Shown: piece after piece, positions 1-8,396 of the stretch
How positions within the stretch are numbered: position 1 is the stretch's first letter
Layout: every line of letters starts with the position of its first letter
Assembly: GCA_947375085.1 (NCBI GenBank)
Contig: CANCEQ010000008.1
Coordinates: forward strand, 1 to 34,801
Source: Flavobacteriales bacterium
Lineage (GTDB): Bacteria > Bacteroidota > Bacteroidia > Flavobacteriales > Crocinitomicaceae
DNA: 34,801 nt
Reading direction: 5' to 3'
Made by a program: the position numbers and the translations under genes
The notes under the pieces: generated by a model
The model's input: the letters and a program-made list of their open reading frames with translations, nothing else
Told to the model about the DNA's origin: nothing
Database searches by the model: none

Positions 1-138
1 TGATTCAGATATCACATCTGTTTTACTTTTCTTTAAATAAAGGAAATAACGAAAGCCTATGAAGTAGCCTAGAACTTCAAAAAGTAAGTGAAGATTGATT
101 TCTATCTGACCGATGGATAATTCAACTGGTATTTTCAT
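1..138 (-). CDS. Lgt-like diacylglyceryl transferase family protein, N-terminal part
   Basis: Forty-six codons are visible, starting at an ATG at 138-136 and running off the left edge. The peptide starts MKIPVELSIGQIEINLHLLF and continues with a hydrophobic stretch containing YFIGFRYFLYL. From memory this resembles the start of the Bacteroidota proteins annotated as prolipoprotein diacylglyceryl transferase family, which are multi-pass inner-membrane proteins. None of the Lgt catalytic residues lies in the visible part, so the activity cannot be judged. Only one base separates the stop codon of the PemK/MazF-like gene from this start, so the two are probably co-transcribed. It could be another membrane protein. 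Confidence 0.5.
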   Translation of the reverse strand, partial: MKIPVELSIGQIEINLHLLFEVLGYFIGFRYFLYLKKSKTDVISES

Positions 139-139
139 A

Positions 140-478
140 TCATATTGAATTAGAAGTTAAATTTTCAATCAGTTCAATTTTTGAAGATATTTCAATTATG
201 CGTTGATTTTCAAGTCTTCCAATAAATTTCCCTAATTGATTTTTTGAAATGAATAGTTGTTGAGATGTATCAATGATACTTTTCTTTTCGAGATTTGCTT
301 CTCTTTTTTCTAAAAGGATACTGCTTGGCCAGCTAATTTTTTTCATATTAGTGGTAATTCGAATGACTTTTAATTCATCCAATTCAATTTCAAATACAAC
401 ATAAGGATGTGGAATCGTATTTTGATTCGGGCCAGTTTGAAGTGTTAACCAATAAATATCACCTTGGTGTAATTTCAT
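140..478 (-). CDS. PemK/MazF-family toxin-like protein
   Basis: This 112-residue protein is the usual length for PemK/MazF endoribonuclease toxins. It has the N-terminal QGDIYWL strand, then HPYVVFE, a central ITTN stretch, SSILL plus EANL, KKSIIDTSQ, and the closing IGRL. These follow the family order (GD-W, HPYVV, T-N, EANL, SQ, IG-L). Family members cleave mRNA and are usually neutralised by an antitoxin encoded just upstream. No antitoxin-like frame is visible in the 150 bases upstream (479-632), and the gene is joined instead to an Lgt-like gene one base downstream. It may be a domesticated or orphan toxin-fold protein. The fold call is fairly secure; toxicity is not shown. Confidence 0.7.
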   Translation of the reverse strand: MKLHQGDIYWLTLQTGPNQNTIPHPYVVFEIELDELKVIRITTNMKKISWPSSILLEKREANLEKKSIIDTSQQLFISKNQLGKFIGRLENQRIIEISSKIELIENLTSNSI

Positions 479-632
479 TAAATTCCTACAATTAATACTT
501 TAAAAGTAATTAAAAGTTTTATTCAAATTGTTTAATAATAGTAGATATTTTGAAGAGATAGTTTGTTTTTTACTATTTTCGAAGAATATAAATAAGTATT
601 GTCGAAACGAAGACAAGAAATAAAATTCTTAG

Positions 633-2045
633 ATGTTATTCAATAGTTTTGATTTTTTCTTTTTCCTGACGATTGTATTTATTTTACATTGGTTAATTCC
701 TGCTAAGTTCAAATGGATTTTATTATTAGCGAGTAGTTATTTCTTTTATGGACAATGGAATTCAATCTATCTTTTACTACTCATTTTTACAACTGCTTTA
801 GATTTTTTTCTAGCATTAAAACTTACTTCGTCCAACATTGAATTTAAAAGAAAGTTAGGAATTTCTTTAAGTTTGATTTTAAATCTTGGAGTACTTTTTC
901 TATTCAAATATTACAATTTTTTTCAGGACTCAATCAAAGAATTGTATGGACTTTTTAATTTAAATTACAACTATGTAAAAAGTACTTTGTTACTCCCAGT
1001 TGGTATCAGTTTCTATACTTTTCAGGTTTTAAGTTATTCAATTGATGTGTTTAGAAAAACAATTGAACCAGAGAAACACTTAGGGAAATTTGCACTTTTT
1101 GTATCGTTTTTTCCTCAACTAGTAGCTGGTCCAATTGAAAGAGCAAAAGATTTATTGCCTCAAATAAATAAAAAAGTTCACCAATTTAAATATGAAAACA
1201 TTAAAGTTGGTGTGTTGTATATTTTATGGGGTTTATTTCAAAAGGTTGCTATTGCAGATAATATTGCAATTTTAGTTGACAAAGTTTATGAAAGTCCTAC
1301 ATCAGTTGATAGTGGATTACTTACCTACACTTGTATCTTATTTTCTTTTCAAATTTATACTGATTTTGCAGGTTATTCAAATATGGCGATTGGGATTGCA
1401 AAATTGTTTGATTATCATTTGATACTCAATTTTAAATCACCTTATTTATCTTCAAGTATTACCTCATTTTGGAAAAAATGGCATATCTCACTGTCGAATT
1501 GGGTAAAAGATTACATCTATATTCCTTTGGGAGGAAGTAGGGTGATGAAACCTAAAATTTATTTGAATTTAATCATCACTTTTTTGATTGTTGGACTTTG
1601 GCATGGAGCATCAATTAATTTTGTTTTTTGGGGATTACTAAACGGATTCTTTTTGATTTTAGAACGAATTTTTAAGATTAGAAATCAAAGCAAATATTTA
1701 GTAATCAATTGGGTAAGAACTTTTTTTGTATTTCTATTAATTTCTTTGATTTGGGTGCCATTTAGAGCTCAAAATCTACAGGATACTTTTTTTATTTATA
1801 AGAAAATACTAACAGATTTTGATATTTTTGAGTTAAGGTATTGGGTACTTGAAAATCTCTCAAGTCTCTACATAATTCCACTTATGGTTTTAATATCAAT
1901 AGAATTGTTAACGTTCAAATCTGGATTGATTTCCATCTTGAAATGGAGAAATAGTTATAAGATGCTATTTTATTGTGTTGTTTTATTCTTAATCATTTTG
2001 GTAGGACAAACCAAAGGAGGAGCATTTATTTATTTCCAGTTTTAA
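633..2045 (+). CDS. MBOAT family O-acyltransferase (AlgI-like)
   Basis: This 470-residue polytopic membrane protein has the hallmarks of the AlgI/DltB branch of membrane-bound O-acyltransferases. These include SFYTFQVLSYSIDVFR at about 126-141, FPQLVAGPIERA at 160-171, FWKKWHISLSNWVKDYIY around 279-296, IPLGGSR at 297-303 and GLWHG at 321-325. His284 and His324 are the likely conserved histidines. The length is normal for the family. Such proteins move acyl groups, usually acetyl, across the inner membrane to an extracytoplasmic partner that modifies a polysaccharide or teichoic-acid-like polymer. Its stop codon overlaps the ATG of the following SGNH-type gene (TAATG), which is the classic pairing. 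The acyl acceptor cannot be told from the sequence. Confidence 0.93.
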   Translation: MLFNSFDFFFFLTIVFILHWLIPAKFKWILLLASSYFFYGQWNSIYLLLLIFTTALDFFLALKLTSSNIEFKRKLGISLSLILNLGVLFLFKYYNFFQDSIKELYGLFNLNYNYVKSTLLLPVGISFYTFQVLSYSIDVFRKTIEPEKHLGKFALFVSFFPQLVAGPIERAKDLLPQINKKVHQFKYENIKVGVLYILWGLFQKVAIADNIAILVDKVYESPTSVDSGLLTYTCILFSFQIYTDFAGYSNMAIGIAKLFDYHLILNFKSPYLSSSITSFWKKWHISLSNWVKDYIYIPLGGSRVMKPKIYLNLIITFLIVGLWHGASINFVFWGLLNGFFLILERIFKIRNQSKYLVINWVRTFFVFLLISLIWVPFRAQNLQDTFFIYKKILTDFDIFELRYWVLENLSSLYIIPLMVLISIELLTFKSGLISILKWRNSYKMLFYCVVLFLIILVGQTKGGAFIYFQF

Positions 2046-2959
2046 TGAGAAGAAGATTCTATACTATATTGACGATTCTAATTTTAATCATTTTGATAGA
2101 CCAATCGATTGGCTTTTATATGACTAAATTATATGAAAGGAATTTCTGTCAACATTCAGGAGGTGATGTAAATTGGTATTTAAAAAAGGGTAAATCAGAT
2201 GTTGTTTTTGTTGGTTCTTCTCGAGTAAATACGATGATTGATAATCAATTGATTAGTAAAGGAAGTGCTAATGTAGCAAAGCCTAGTAAACATTTATATT
2301 ATAATTTGGCGATAATTCAATTACTTCAACAATATAATAAACTTCCTAAAAGTAAATTAATATTAAATGTTGAGTTAGAAGATTTTATCCTTGATAATGA
2401 AAAGATGTTACTTGATGATGTTTACTATTTAAAATATTATTATCATACAAATCGATTTATACATGATAAAATAAATGATGTAAGTATCTATGAACCAATA
2501 AAGTTCTTATCTAAAAGTTATCTTTTTAATGGTGAGAATTTTAAACTATTTACCAACCAATTACAAAATATTTGTGATGATAATATAAATGGTTATTATC
2601 CATTAAGTTCAACAATATCTATTCAAAAATATTCAACTGATTCTTCGAGGTATTTGTTGAATTCGAATCAAAAAATAAATCAAAATGCATTTAAGGAGTT
2701 ATACAGGGTTCGGCAAATTTGTCAATCAAAAAAGATAAAATTTTACATGTTACTTGGACCAACTATAAAAAAAGCTGCTTCTACTCATTTAGTTTTAAAG
2801 AGGATAATTCAATTTTGTTCAGTAAATAAAATTGAGTTATTAAATTTCTCTCAATCTTCAAAATTTAAACATTTTTATTATTGGGCAGATCGGAATCATC
2901 TCAACAAAAAAGGAAGTGAGATTTATACTGAAATGATTCGAAAAAGGATTAATAATTAA
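2045..2959 (+). CDS. SGNH/GDSL-type hydrolase-like partner of the MBOAT protein
   Basis: The start was placed at 2045 (MRRRFYT), inside a TAATG overlap with the MBOAT stop. A longer frame opening at 1973 would run deep into the MBOAT gene and hides the N-terminal signal. The 304-residue product has a short basic N-terminus and one membrane segment at about 5-24, then an extracytoplasmic domain. VVFVGSSR at 53-60 looks like SGNH block I with Ser58 as nucleophile, and ADRNHLN near 281-287 gives the Asp282/His285 pair of block V. Proteins of this kind (AlgJ/AlgX/DltD-like in role) transfer the acyl group to the final polymer. The gene ends 4 bases inside the convergent S51 gene, leaving no room for a terminator. 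Confidence 0.82.
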   Translation: MRRRFYTILTILILIILIDQSIGFYMTKLYERNFCQHSGGDVNWYLKKGKSDVVFVGSSRVNTMIDNQLISKGSANVAKPSKHLYYNLAIIQLLQQYNKLPKSKLILNVELEDFILDNEKMLLDDVYYLKYYYHTNRFIHDKINDVSIYEPIKFLSKSYLFNGENFKLFTNQLQNICDDNINGYYPLSSTISIQKYSTDSSRYLLNSNQKINQNAFKELYRVRQICQSKKIKFYMLLGPTIKKAASTHLVLKRIIQFCSVNKIELLNFSQSSKFKHFYYWADRNHLNKKGSEIYTEMIRKRINN

Positions 2960-3804
2960 ATCCCTTTTCGTTTAACCAATGAATAACAACTTCCTTCTGC
3001 TAGGATGGTGAATCCAATATTTTCCATTGTAATAGGTGTTTCTTTTTTGATGTTTTTGATGTTTGAATTTTTTAATTTATTTCCATCTAAAATGATAATC
3101 ATTCCTGAACCTATACATTCTGCTTGATTTCCATTTGAAATTAAAAGGGCTGTATTTTCTTCTAAACCAATACCTAAACAGTTTGGATGGATAGCTTCGG
3201 CGTGAGCTAGTCTTGCAATTCTCCCTCGTTTAATGAAATGAGTATCCACCAGAATGTTTTGGATTAAGTTAAACCCTTCACAAAGTTGTATATCTCCTTT
3301 GAATAAAACTGAACCGATAATTCCTCCTGAAATAATGATTTCGGGTAACACCATAGCTCCTGCACTTGTTCCACATACAATGAAATGTTGGTCAGAATAG
3401 TATTTTTTCTTTATCGCTTCAAGTAGTTTAGTTCCTTTAAATAAGGAGATTAATTTGAGTTGGTCTCCGCCTGAAAAGAAAACCGCATGTGCACTTTGAA
3501 TGTGTTTAATGGATTCTGGATTGGCTGCATCTTTTTTAGTTTCAACTTTTATAATTCGAACGTGAGTGAATCCTTCTTGTTTATAAGAATTAATATACAA
3601 TTCTTCCATTTCTAAAGGGATGGAAGAGGCTGATGCAATGATAACAATTACATGATGTGCTCTTGGAATTCGTTGAATTAACGTTCCTAAAATTTCAAAA
3701 TGAGATTGCTTTTTCTTTCTGAAATGAATTTTAAGATTTTCACCTTGTATTTCACCTTTGTCCTCGTGACCACCAATAATAAGTAGCTTTCCTTTTGGAG
3801 TCAT
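2956..3804 (-). CDS. Cyanophycinase-like peptidase, family S51
   Basis: This 282-residue protein is similar in size to bacterial cyanophycinases. It has GGHEDKG at 11-17, FSGGDQ at 110-115 and the nucleophile elbow CGTSAGA at 144-150 (Ser147). DTHF followed by RGRIARL sits at 187-199, and GIGLEENTAL at 211-220 matches the C-terminal family signature. S51 enzymes are serine exopeptidases of glutamine-amidotransferase-like fold that act on acidic or isoaspartyl peptides such as beta-Asp-Arg. No signal peptide is visible, so it should be cytoplasmic. It is last in the four-gene operon, with its ATG directly after the aminotransferase stop (TAAATG). No cyanophycin synthetase is present, so another peptide substrate is possible. 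Confidence 0.85.
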   Translation of the reverse strand: MTPKGKLLIIGGHEDKGEIQGENLKIHFRKKKQSHFEILGTLIQRIPRAHHVIVIIASASSIPLEMEELYINSYKQEGFTHVRIIKVETKKDAANPESIKHIQSAHAVFFSGGDQLKLISLFKGTKLLEAIKKKYYSDQHFIVCGTSAGAMVLPEIIISGGIIGSVLFKGDIQLCEGFNLIQNILVDTHFIKRGRIARLAHAEAIHPNCLGIGLEENTALLISNGNQAECIGSGMIIILDGNKLKNSNIKNIKKETPITMENIGFTILAEGSCYSLVKRKGI

Positions 3805-5088
3805 TTACTGAAAAGATTGAATAAGTTCAACGATTTTGGTTAATCCCATATTTAAGTTTTTTTCTTCTGGACCGAATGAAAAACGGATGAAATTGTTGAA
3901 TTTCGTTTTACTTATTTTAAGGTTTGGACGAATGTCGAATAAATAGCCAGGAACAACAATTACTTTTCTTTTTAAAGCTTCTTGAAAAAAGGTATCTGAA
4001 CGATTGATAGGGTAAGGGAGTTGGCTAATATCTCCCCAAATATAAAATGTACTATTAGCATCTTTTGAACAAATGATTCCAACTTCTTCAAGGGTTTTAA
4101 TCGCTAGATTTTGTTTTTTACTAAATACAGAACGAAGTGCAGTCATTTCTAAATCAACGTTTTTTGGTTCGAATAGTTGAATGGCAGCTCGTTGAATTGG
4201 ATTGCTTGGTCCACCATCGAGTCCACTTGAAGCTGAATCGATATCTTCAATGATGTTTTCGGGAGCAACAATCCACGCTAAACGCCAACCAGGATAGCGA
4301 AAGGATTTAGTAAGGGCATCCACAATAATTACTTGATCTGCATTCACATCATCAATAAATGTAGCTGCCGAAACAGATTGATTTGCAGGTTGTTTGTTTT
4401 CATAAATGAAATGAGAATAAACCTCGTCTATAATCAAAGGGAATTTTCGTTTTCTGGAAATTTTCAAGTACGATTCCAGTTCCTTTTCTTTTATAACATG
4501 TCCCGTTGGATTGCAAGGATTACTCATTAGAAATGCATCCAATTGGTAATTTGTGATTTCTTCTTCAAACTCATCACAAGGAATTGTGAAATTATTAATG
4601 GGTAAAGTCGGAATACAAATTGGTTTTATTTTAGAGGAATGGTTTTTAAAAATCTCTTTGTAAGCAGGATATTCTGGAATTTTATATCCTAATCGAATGG
4701 TTCCTAGAATAGAGAAAACGCGGTTCAAAGCCAATCTTCCTCCCATGCAAATACTGATGTTTTTATAGGAGAATTTAGAAGCAGATTCTTTTCGATACAA
4801 ACGATTGTAATAATCCGCAATAGTAATTCTCAATTCTTCCATTCCGCTTACTGGTCCATAACGATTGTCGCTTTCTTCGATTTGGAATGTATTGATTCTT
4901 GTTGAGCCACCTTCTAAATATCCTGTTTCAGGTTCTCCTTGTCCTAAATTTGACCATTCGCTGTTTCCGTTGAAGTAGCCTAATTTTTCGGCTTCGTTAG
5001 TAACCCAAACAACTCCAATTGTTTCCGTTTCATCAAAAACGTTTGAATCTTTTAAAAATACTTCCATACTATTAATTGTGTTTTCCAA
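3805..5088 (-). CDS. PLP-dependent aminotransferase, class I/II fold
   Basis: This 427-residue fold-type I enzyme has SNPCNPTG at 189-196, DEVYSHF at 221-227 and the Schiff-base lysine Lys261 in ALTKSFRYPGWR (258-269). The Arg of PGWR is a typical structural or binding residue. The phosphate-binding region is near CMGGRLALNR (114-123). Family members transaminate amino acids, but some decarboxylate or make C-C bonds, so the substrate cannot be read from motifs. The start overlaps the RMD1/DUF155 gene by 17 bases, and the stop touches the S51 peptidase start, so translation is probably coupled through the operon. The N-terminal ~40 residues are longer than in minimal aspartate aminotransferases. 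Confidence 0.88.
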   Translation of the reverse strand: MENTINSMEVFLKDSNVFDETETIGVVWVTNEAEKLGYFNGNSEWSNLGQGEPETGYLEGGSTRINTFQIEESDNRYGPVSGMEELRITIADYYNRLYRKESASKFSYKNISICMGGRLALNRVFSILGTIRLGYKIPEYPAYKEIFKNHSSKIKPICIPTLPINNFTIPCDEFEEEITNYQLDAFLMSNPCNPTGHVIKEKELESYLKISRKRKFPLIIDEVYSHFIYENKQPANQSVSAATFIDDVNADQVIIVDALTKSFRYPGWRLAWIVAPENIIEDIDSASSGLDGGPSNPIQRAAIQLFEPKNVDLEMTALRSVFSKKQNLAIKTLEEVGIICSKDANSTFYIWGDISQLPYPINRSDTFFQEALKRKVIVVPGYLFDIRPNLKISKTKFNNFIRFSFGPEEKNLNMGLTKIVELIQSFQ

Positions 5089-5869
5089 TGATGATGTTTA
5101 ATAATTCAAAAAAGATAAGGACTATAATTACCCATTCCATTTTATGATTTTCTCGATGTTGAACAAGTTGTGCAAACACTTTAAGGTTTAAATCAATGAT
5201 ATTGAGTTTGTAATCCACTTCTTCAAATCGTTTTTTTAATTTGAATGTTTTTGAAAGTCCCTCGTTTAGTTGTGATAAATATTCATCTTCCCAAACACTA
5301 TCAGGTTCGTCGTTGTAATAAATGGTTTCTACGAACTGATTTTGAGTATTTAAAATGGTTCCTATGAATCGCATTAAATTGGATTTGGATATTTTTAATC
5401 TTCCTCTAATTTCAAGTTCTTTCGATAGAATGGTTGTTTTTTGATGAATTTCAGATGTGACTTTAGTGAAATAATCTAAACTTACCGATTGATTGATATT
5501 CAATAAGATAAGTTGAATCACTTCAGGAATTAGTTCGGGAATTATTACAGAATTATATTTGAAAAACAATAATGATTCAGAATTGAATTCAATCGAAAAA
5601 TCTTCTTTAAAAATATAAGTAGCACTTAAGTGATGTTCAATATATCCGCTTGTAAAATCAATGAATTTTGAAATGGTTGATTCATCACAATCTGAACAAG
5701 AAATTTCACCACTTTGCTGAAGATTGATAAACGAAAACTCACTTAATTTTATAAAAACTTCAAAAGGTGAACTTGAAACAATTTCTCCTTTGTAGTCTTT
5801 TTTTAATTGTTCAAGATGTATACTTTTTGCAATTTTAAATCCTACAATTGGAATAATTTGAACAGACAT
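5072..5869 (-). CDS. RMD1/DUF155 family membrane-anchored protein
   Basis: This 265-residue protein resembles the RMD1/YagE (DUF155) family. Its C-terminal half has TIYYNDEPDSVWED, a long helical region and then HRENHKMEWVIIVLIFFELL, the single C-terminal membrane segment that closes this family. The N-terminal ~130 residues are mixed strands with no catalytic motif I recognise. Two cysteines (CSDCDE near residue 59) form a CxxC whose role is unknown. Family members include mitochondrial proteins linked to organelle translation; the bacterial role is undefined. It sits between the pyruvoyl enzyme (22 bases upstream) and the aminotransferase (17-base overlap), so it is part of the same transcript. 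It may anchor something to the membrane. Confidence 0.72.
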   Translation of the reverse strand: MSVQIIPIVGFKIAKSIHLEQLKKDYKGEIVSSSPFEVFIKLSEFSFINLQQSGEISCSDCDESTISKFIDFTSGYIEHHLSATYIFKEDFSIEFNSESLLFFKYNSVIIPELIPEVIQLILLNINQSVSLDYFTKVTSEIHQKTTILSKELEIRGRLKISKSNLMRFIGTILNTQNQFVETIYYNDEPDSVWEDEYLSQLNEGLSKTFKLKKRFEEVDYKLNIIDLNLKVFAQLVQHRENHKMEWVIIVLIFFELLNIIIGKHN

Positions 5870-5891
5870 AAATTCAGTTTTAATTTTGGAA

Positions 5892-7037
5892 TTATACTAC
5901 AGGATAGGCTTCTGCTATTTTAGTTCCCATTTTATAATGTATTCCTTTTTGAGCTGTAAATGAAACGTTACTTGCTGCTTCAAAGAGTACAATAATATCA
6001 GAACCTCCGAATTGGAAGTAAGATAATTCTTCTCCTTTTCGAAGAGTTACACCAACTTCTGCTGTTAAGATGACAGACGAAACTTGACACATTCCAATCG
6101 GAAGAACTGCGACTAATCCAATAGGAGTTTCTAAAATGAATAATCCTCTTGTTTGCGCAAATTGATAACCCGGAGTATCTAATGAATCGAAGTTTCTTTT
6201 CAAATGAATTTGATGGGAATCTTCTGTGTCTTCAACTACTTTTGCTTCAACTTCTAGATAAACTTGACCTTGTATAACTCTCGCTTCAAGAACTTTACCT
6301 CCAATCGGTGCGTGTTGACGGTGATAATCGGTTGGACCTAAATAAGAATGCATAAACATTCCGTTTTCGAATCTGTTTTTAAAAGGACTTCCCTCTAATA
6401 ATTCACTTACTTTCCAATTTAAATTTTTTACAGTCACGTGTGAATCTTGTCTGATTTCCCATTGTCCACCAAAGGTTGAATCGGCTGGCATCACTACAAT
6501 CGATTGGTCTGAAACAGCTGCAATTGGTCTAAATCCTGGTTTAAAATGTCGAGCAAAAAATTGGTTAAATGTTCTCCAACCTCCATGTGGACGAGTATAT
6601 TCGTGCATGTTATAGAAAGGAGAATCATAAAACGTTTGTTCGGATTTTGGAGTAAGAGATTCAGGAGTGTCTAAAAATTCGCCTAATTCATTTGCATAAT
6701 CAACCAACCATTTAGAAAAAGGCGTTAGGGGTAATGCTTCGTCATACGGAATGACTTTGTTTTGTAATTCAAAAACCGGACTTTGGTCAGCAATAAAATA
6801 GAACGCGCTTAAATGGTCATTTACATTTTGTCCACTCGAATTTTCGTTGGGAACCCAGTATAAAAAATCGTTCATCCATTCTAGGTACGTCTCTAAATTT
6901 GTAACATTCTCTAATAAAGGAACATTTTTTTGAAGTGTAGTTTGAATTGCCGTTTCGAATTTATCTTCCCATTTGCAGTTTTCAATCATTTGAACTAATT
7001 CTTCAACGATTGGGTGAAAATTTGTTTTAGATAACAT
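5892..7037 (-). CDS. Phosphatidylserine decarboxylase-like pyruvoyl enzyme
   Basis: This 381-residue protein begins with an ~150-residue helical region like the PSD-associated domain (PF12588 type), then a catalytic domain. MPADSTFGG at 183-191 corresponds to the family's PADG element. GPTDYHRQHAPIGGKV at 234-249 carries the conserved His239/His242. QFGGSDIIVLFEA at 342-354 matches the self-cleavage site, with Ser346 expected to become the pyruvoyl group. No N-terminal membrane segment is seen. Classical PSDs make phosphatidylethanolamine, but enzymes with this N-terminal domain include soluble amino-acid decarboxylases (the fungal tryptophan decarboxylase PsiD is one), so a small-molecule substrate is possible. 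It is first in the operon with RMD1, aminotransferase and S51 genes. Confidence 0.83.
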   Translation of the reverse strand: MLSKTNFHPIVEELVQMIENCKWEDKFETAIQTTLQKNVPLLENVTNLETYLEWMNDFLYWVPNENSSGQNVNDHLSAFYFIADQSPVFELQNKVIPYDEALPLTPFSKWLVDYANELGEFLDTPESLTPKSEQTFYDSPFYNMHEYTRPHGGWRTFNQFFARHFKPGFRPIAAVSDQSIVVMPADSTFGGQWEIRQDSHVTVKNLNWKVSELLEGSPFKNRFENGMFMHSYLGPTDYHRQHAPIGGKVLEARVIQGQVYLEVEAKVVEDTEDSHQIHLKRNFDSLDTPGYQFAQTRGLFILETPIGLVAVLPIGMCQVSSVILTAEVGVTLRKGEELSYFQFGGSDIIVLFEAASNVSFTAQKGIHYKMGTKIAEAYPVV

Positions 7038-7172
7038 TTTGTATGTAATTGAATATGAGTAATTTATTTTTGTGCAAATATTTGATTTTGTTTGAGGTTT
7101 AGTGTTGTATAAAATTTAGGATTGTTTGTATAATTCATAGGTTGGATAGATTTATTATTTTATAAAAATTAC

Positions 7173-7227
7173 TTAATCTATCGTTTTTGATTAAAAAATA
7201 ATACTTAAATTAGATTAAAATTTAATC
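7173..7227. promoter_or_regulatory. Cluster of GATTAA half-sites, candidate operator
   Basis: The 197-base divergent region between the PSD-like and YhcG-like genes holds four GATTAA/TTAATC half-sites: 7173-7178, 7189-7194, 7213-7218 and 7222-7227. The last two form a perfect 15-base palindrome (GATTAAAATTTAATC, 7213-7227) centred about 15 bases before the ATG at 7235. This may be an operator controlling the nuclease gene. The DNA is very AT-rich, so chance cannot be excluded. Confidence 0.3.
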
Positions 7228-7234
7228 AATCTAT

Positions 7235-8272
7235 ATGAAATCTAAAGAAGTAAATTATCAAAAACCACTATTTAATGAAATTAAAAATTTAATAGAAGAG
7301 AGTAGATTACAAGTTGCCAGAACTGTAAATACAACAATGAGTTTATTGTATTGGAATATTGGAAAAAAAATAAACCAAGAAATTAGCCAGGAGAGAACTG
7401 AAAATTATGGGAAACAGATTGTCGCTACACTGTGGCGACAATTAGAAAAAGAATATGGTAATTCATTTTCTGAAAAAAATCTACGAAGAATGATGCAGTT
7501 TGAATCATTATTTCCAGATGAAAAAATGGTATGTTCTATGATGAAACAATTAAGTTGGTCTCATATTAAAGAAATTATACCTATTCAAGATTCTTTAAAA
7601 AGAGAATTTTATATACAAATGTGTATTTATGAAAAATGGAGTGTAAGAACTTTTCGAGAAAGAATACAATCCATGCTTTACGAAAGAACTGCAATTAGTA
7701 AAAAGCCAGAAAAAACAATAAAGAAAGAATTGAAATTATTAAAAAATGAACATCAAATAAGTTCCGATTTAGTATTTAAAGATCCTTATATTTTAGACTT
7801 TTTAGGATTAAAAGATGCTTATTCGGAAAAAGATTTGGAAATGGCGATACTTTCAGAGTTGCAACGTTTTGTAATTGAATTAGGTAATGATTTTGCCTTT
7901 ATGTCGCGCCAAAAAAGAATAACAATAGACAATCGTGATTATTATTTGGATTTGTTGTTTTATCATCGACGTTTAAAATGTTTAATTGTAATCGAATTAA
8001 AAATGGGGGAGTTTGAGGCATCTCACAAAGGTCAAATGGAATTGTATTTAAGATATTTAGAAAAGTACGAAAAGGTAGAAGGTGAAAACAGTCCTATAGG
8101 TTTGATTTTATGTACAGGAAAAACAGATGAACATGTTGAGTTAATGCAATTAGGACAAAGTAATATTAGAGTGGCAGATTATTTAACTTTATTACCACCT
8201 CAAGAATTATTACAAGAAAAACTTCATAAAGCTGTTGAAATAGCACATCAGAAAATGGAAGCTAAATTTTGA
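7235..8272 (+). CDS. YhcG/DUF1016 family PD-(D/E)XK nuclease
   Basis: This 345-residue protein has the two-part architecture of the YhcG (DUF1016) family. The N-terminal helical domain (about 10-160) contains LLYWNIGKKI, YGKQIV, FSEKNLRRM and LSWSHIKEI. The C-terminal nuclease domain has YYLDLLFYHR (Asp239), IELKMGEF (Glu254-x-Lys256) and Gln267, the expected PD-(D/E)XK set. Members are often found beside type I restriction systems or as stand-alone genes and are thought to act on DNA, with suspected roles in defence. Here no restriction or modification gene is adjacent; the neighbours are a lipid-like enzyme and BON/SHOCT proteins. All catalytic residues look intact. A palindrome sits just before the start. 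Confidence 0.9.
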   Translation: MKSKEVNYQKPLFNEIKNLIEESRLQVARTVNTTMSLLYWNIGKKINQEISQERTENYGKQIVATLWRQLEKEYGNSFSEKNLRRMMQFESLFPDEKMVCSMMKQLSWSHIKEIIPIQDSLKREFYIQMCIYEKWSVRTFRERIQSMLYERTAISKKPEKTIKKELKLLKNEHQISSDLVFKDPYILDFLGLKDAYSEKDLEMAILSELQRFVIELGNDFAFMSRQKRITIDNRDYYLDLLFYHRRLKCLIVIELKMGEFEASHKGQMELYLRYLEKYEKVEGENSPIGLILCTGKTDEHVELMQLGQSNIRVADYLTLLPPQELLQEKLHKAVEIAHQKMEAKF

Positions 8273-8396
8273 TATAATGTTTTATGTTTTCTGTGAATTA
8301 TACAAGTTAACTTCTAAATTTCATAACACTATTTCTTTACTTGAATCTGACCTTTGCTTTGTTGTGAAAATGTATTCACAGGATAAATTCAGTGTT

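Noticed and set aside
1973..2044. Longer SGNH frame opening at 1973
   Set aside because: It lies inside the MBOAT coding sequence in another frame; the TAATG junction at 2043-2047 gives a better start with a membrane signal.
4333..4530. Plus-strand frame of 65 residues
   Set aside because: It is antisense to the aminotransferase and has no features of its own.
2956..7037. Cyanophycin degradation operon
   Set aside because: Only the S51 enzyme fits; no cyanophycin synthetase or isoaspartyl dipeptidase is present.
8277..8396. Longer BON frame opening at 8277
   Set aside because: The added 40 residues are Cys/Phe-rich and unlike a BON protein; MKSNEV at 8397 begins the first domain.
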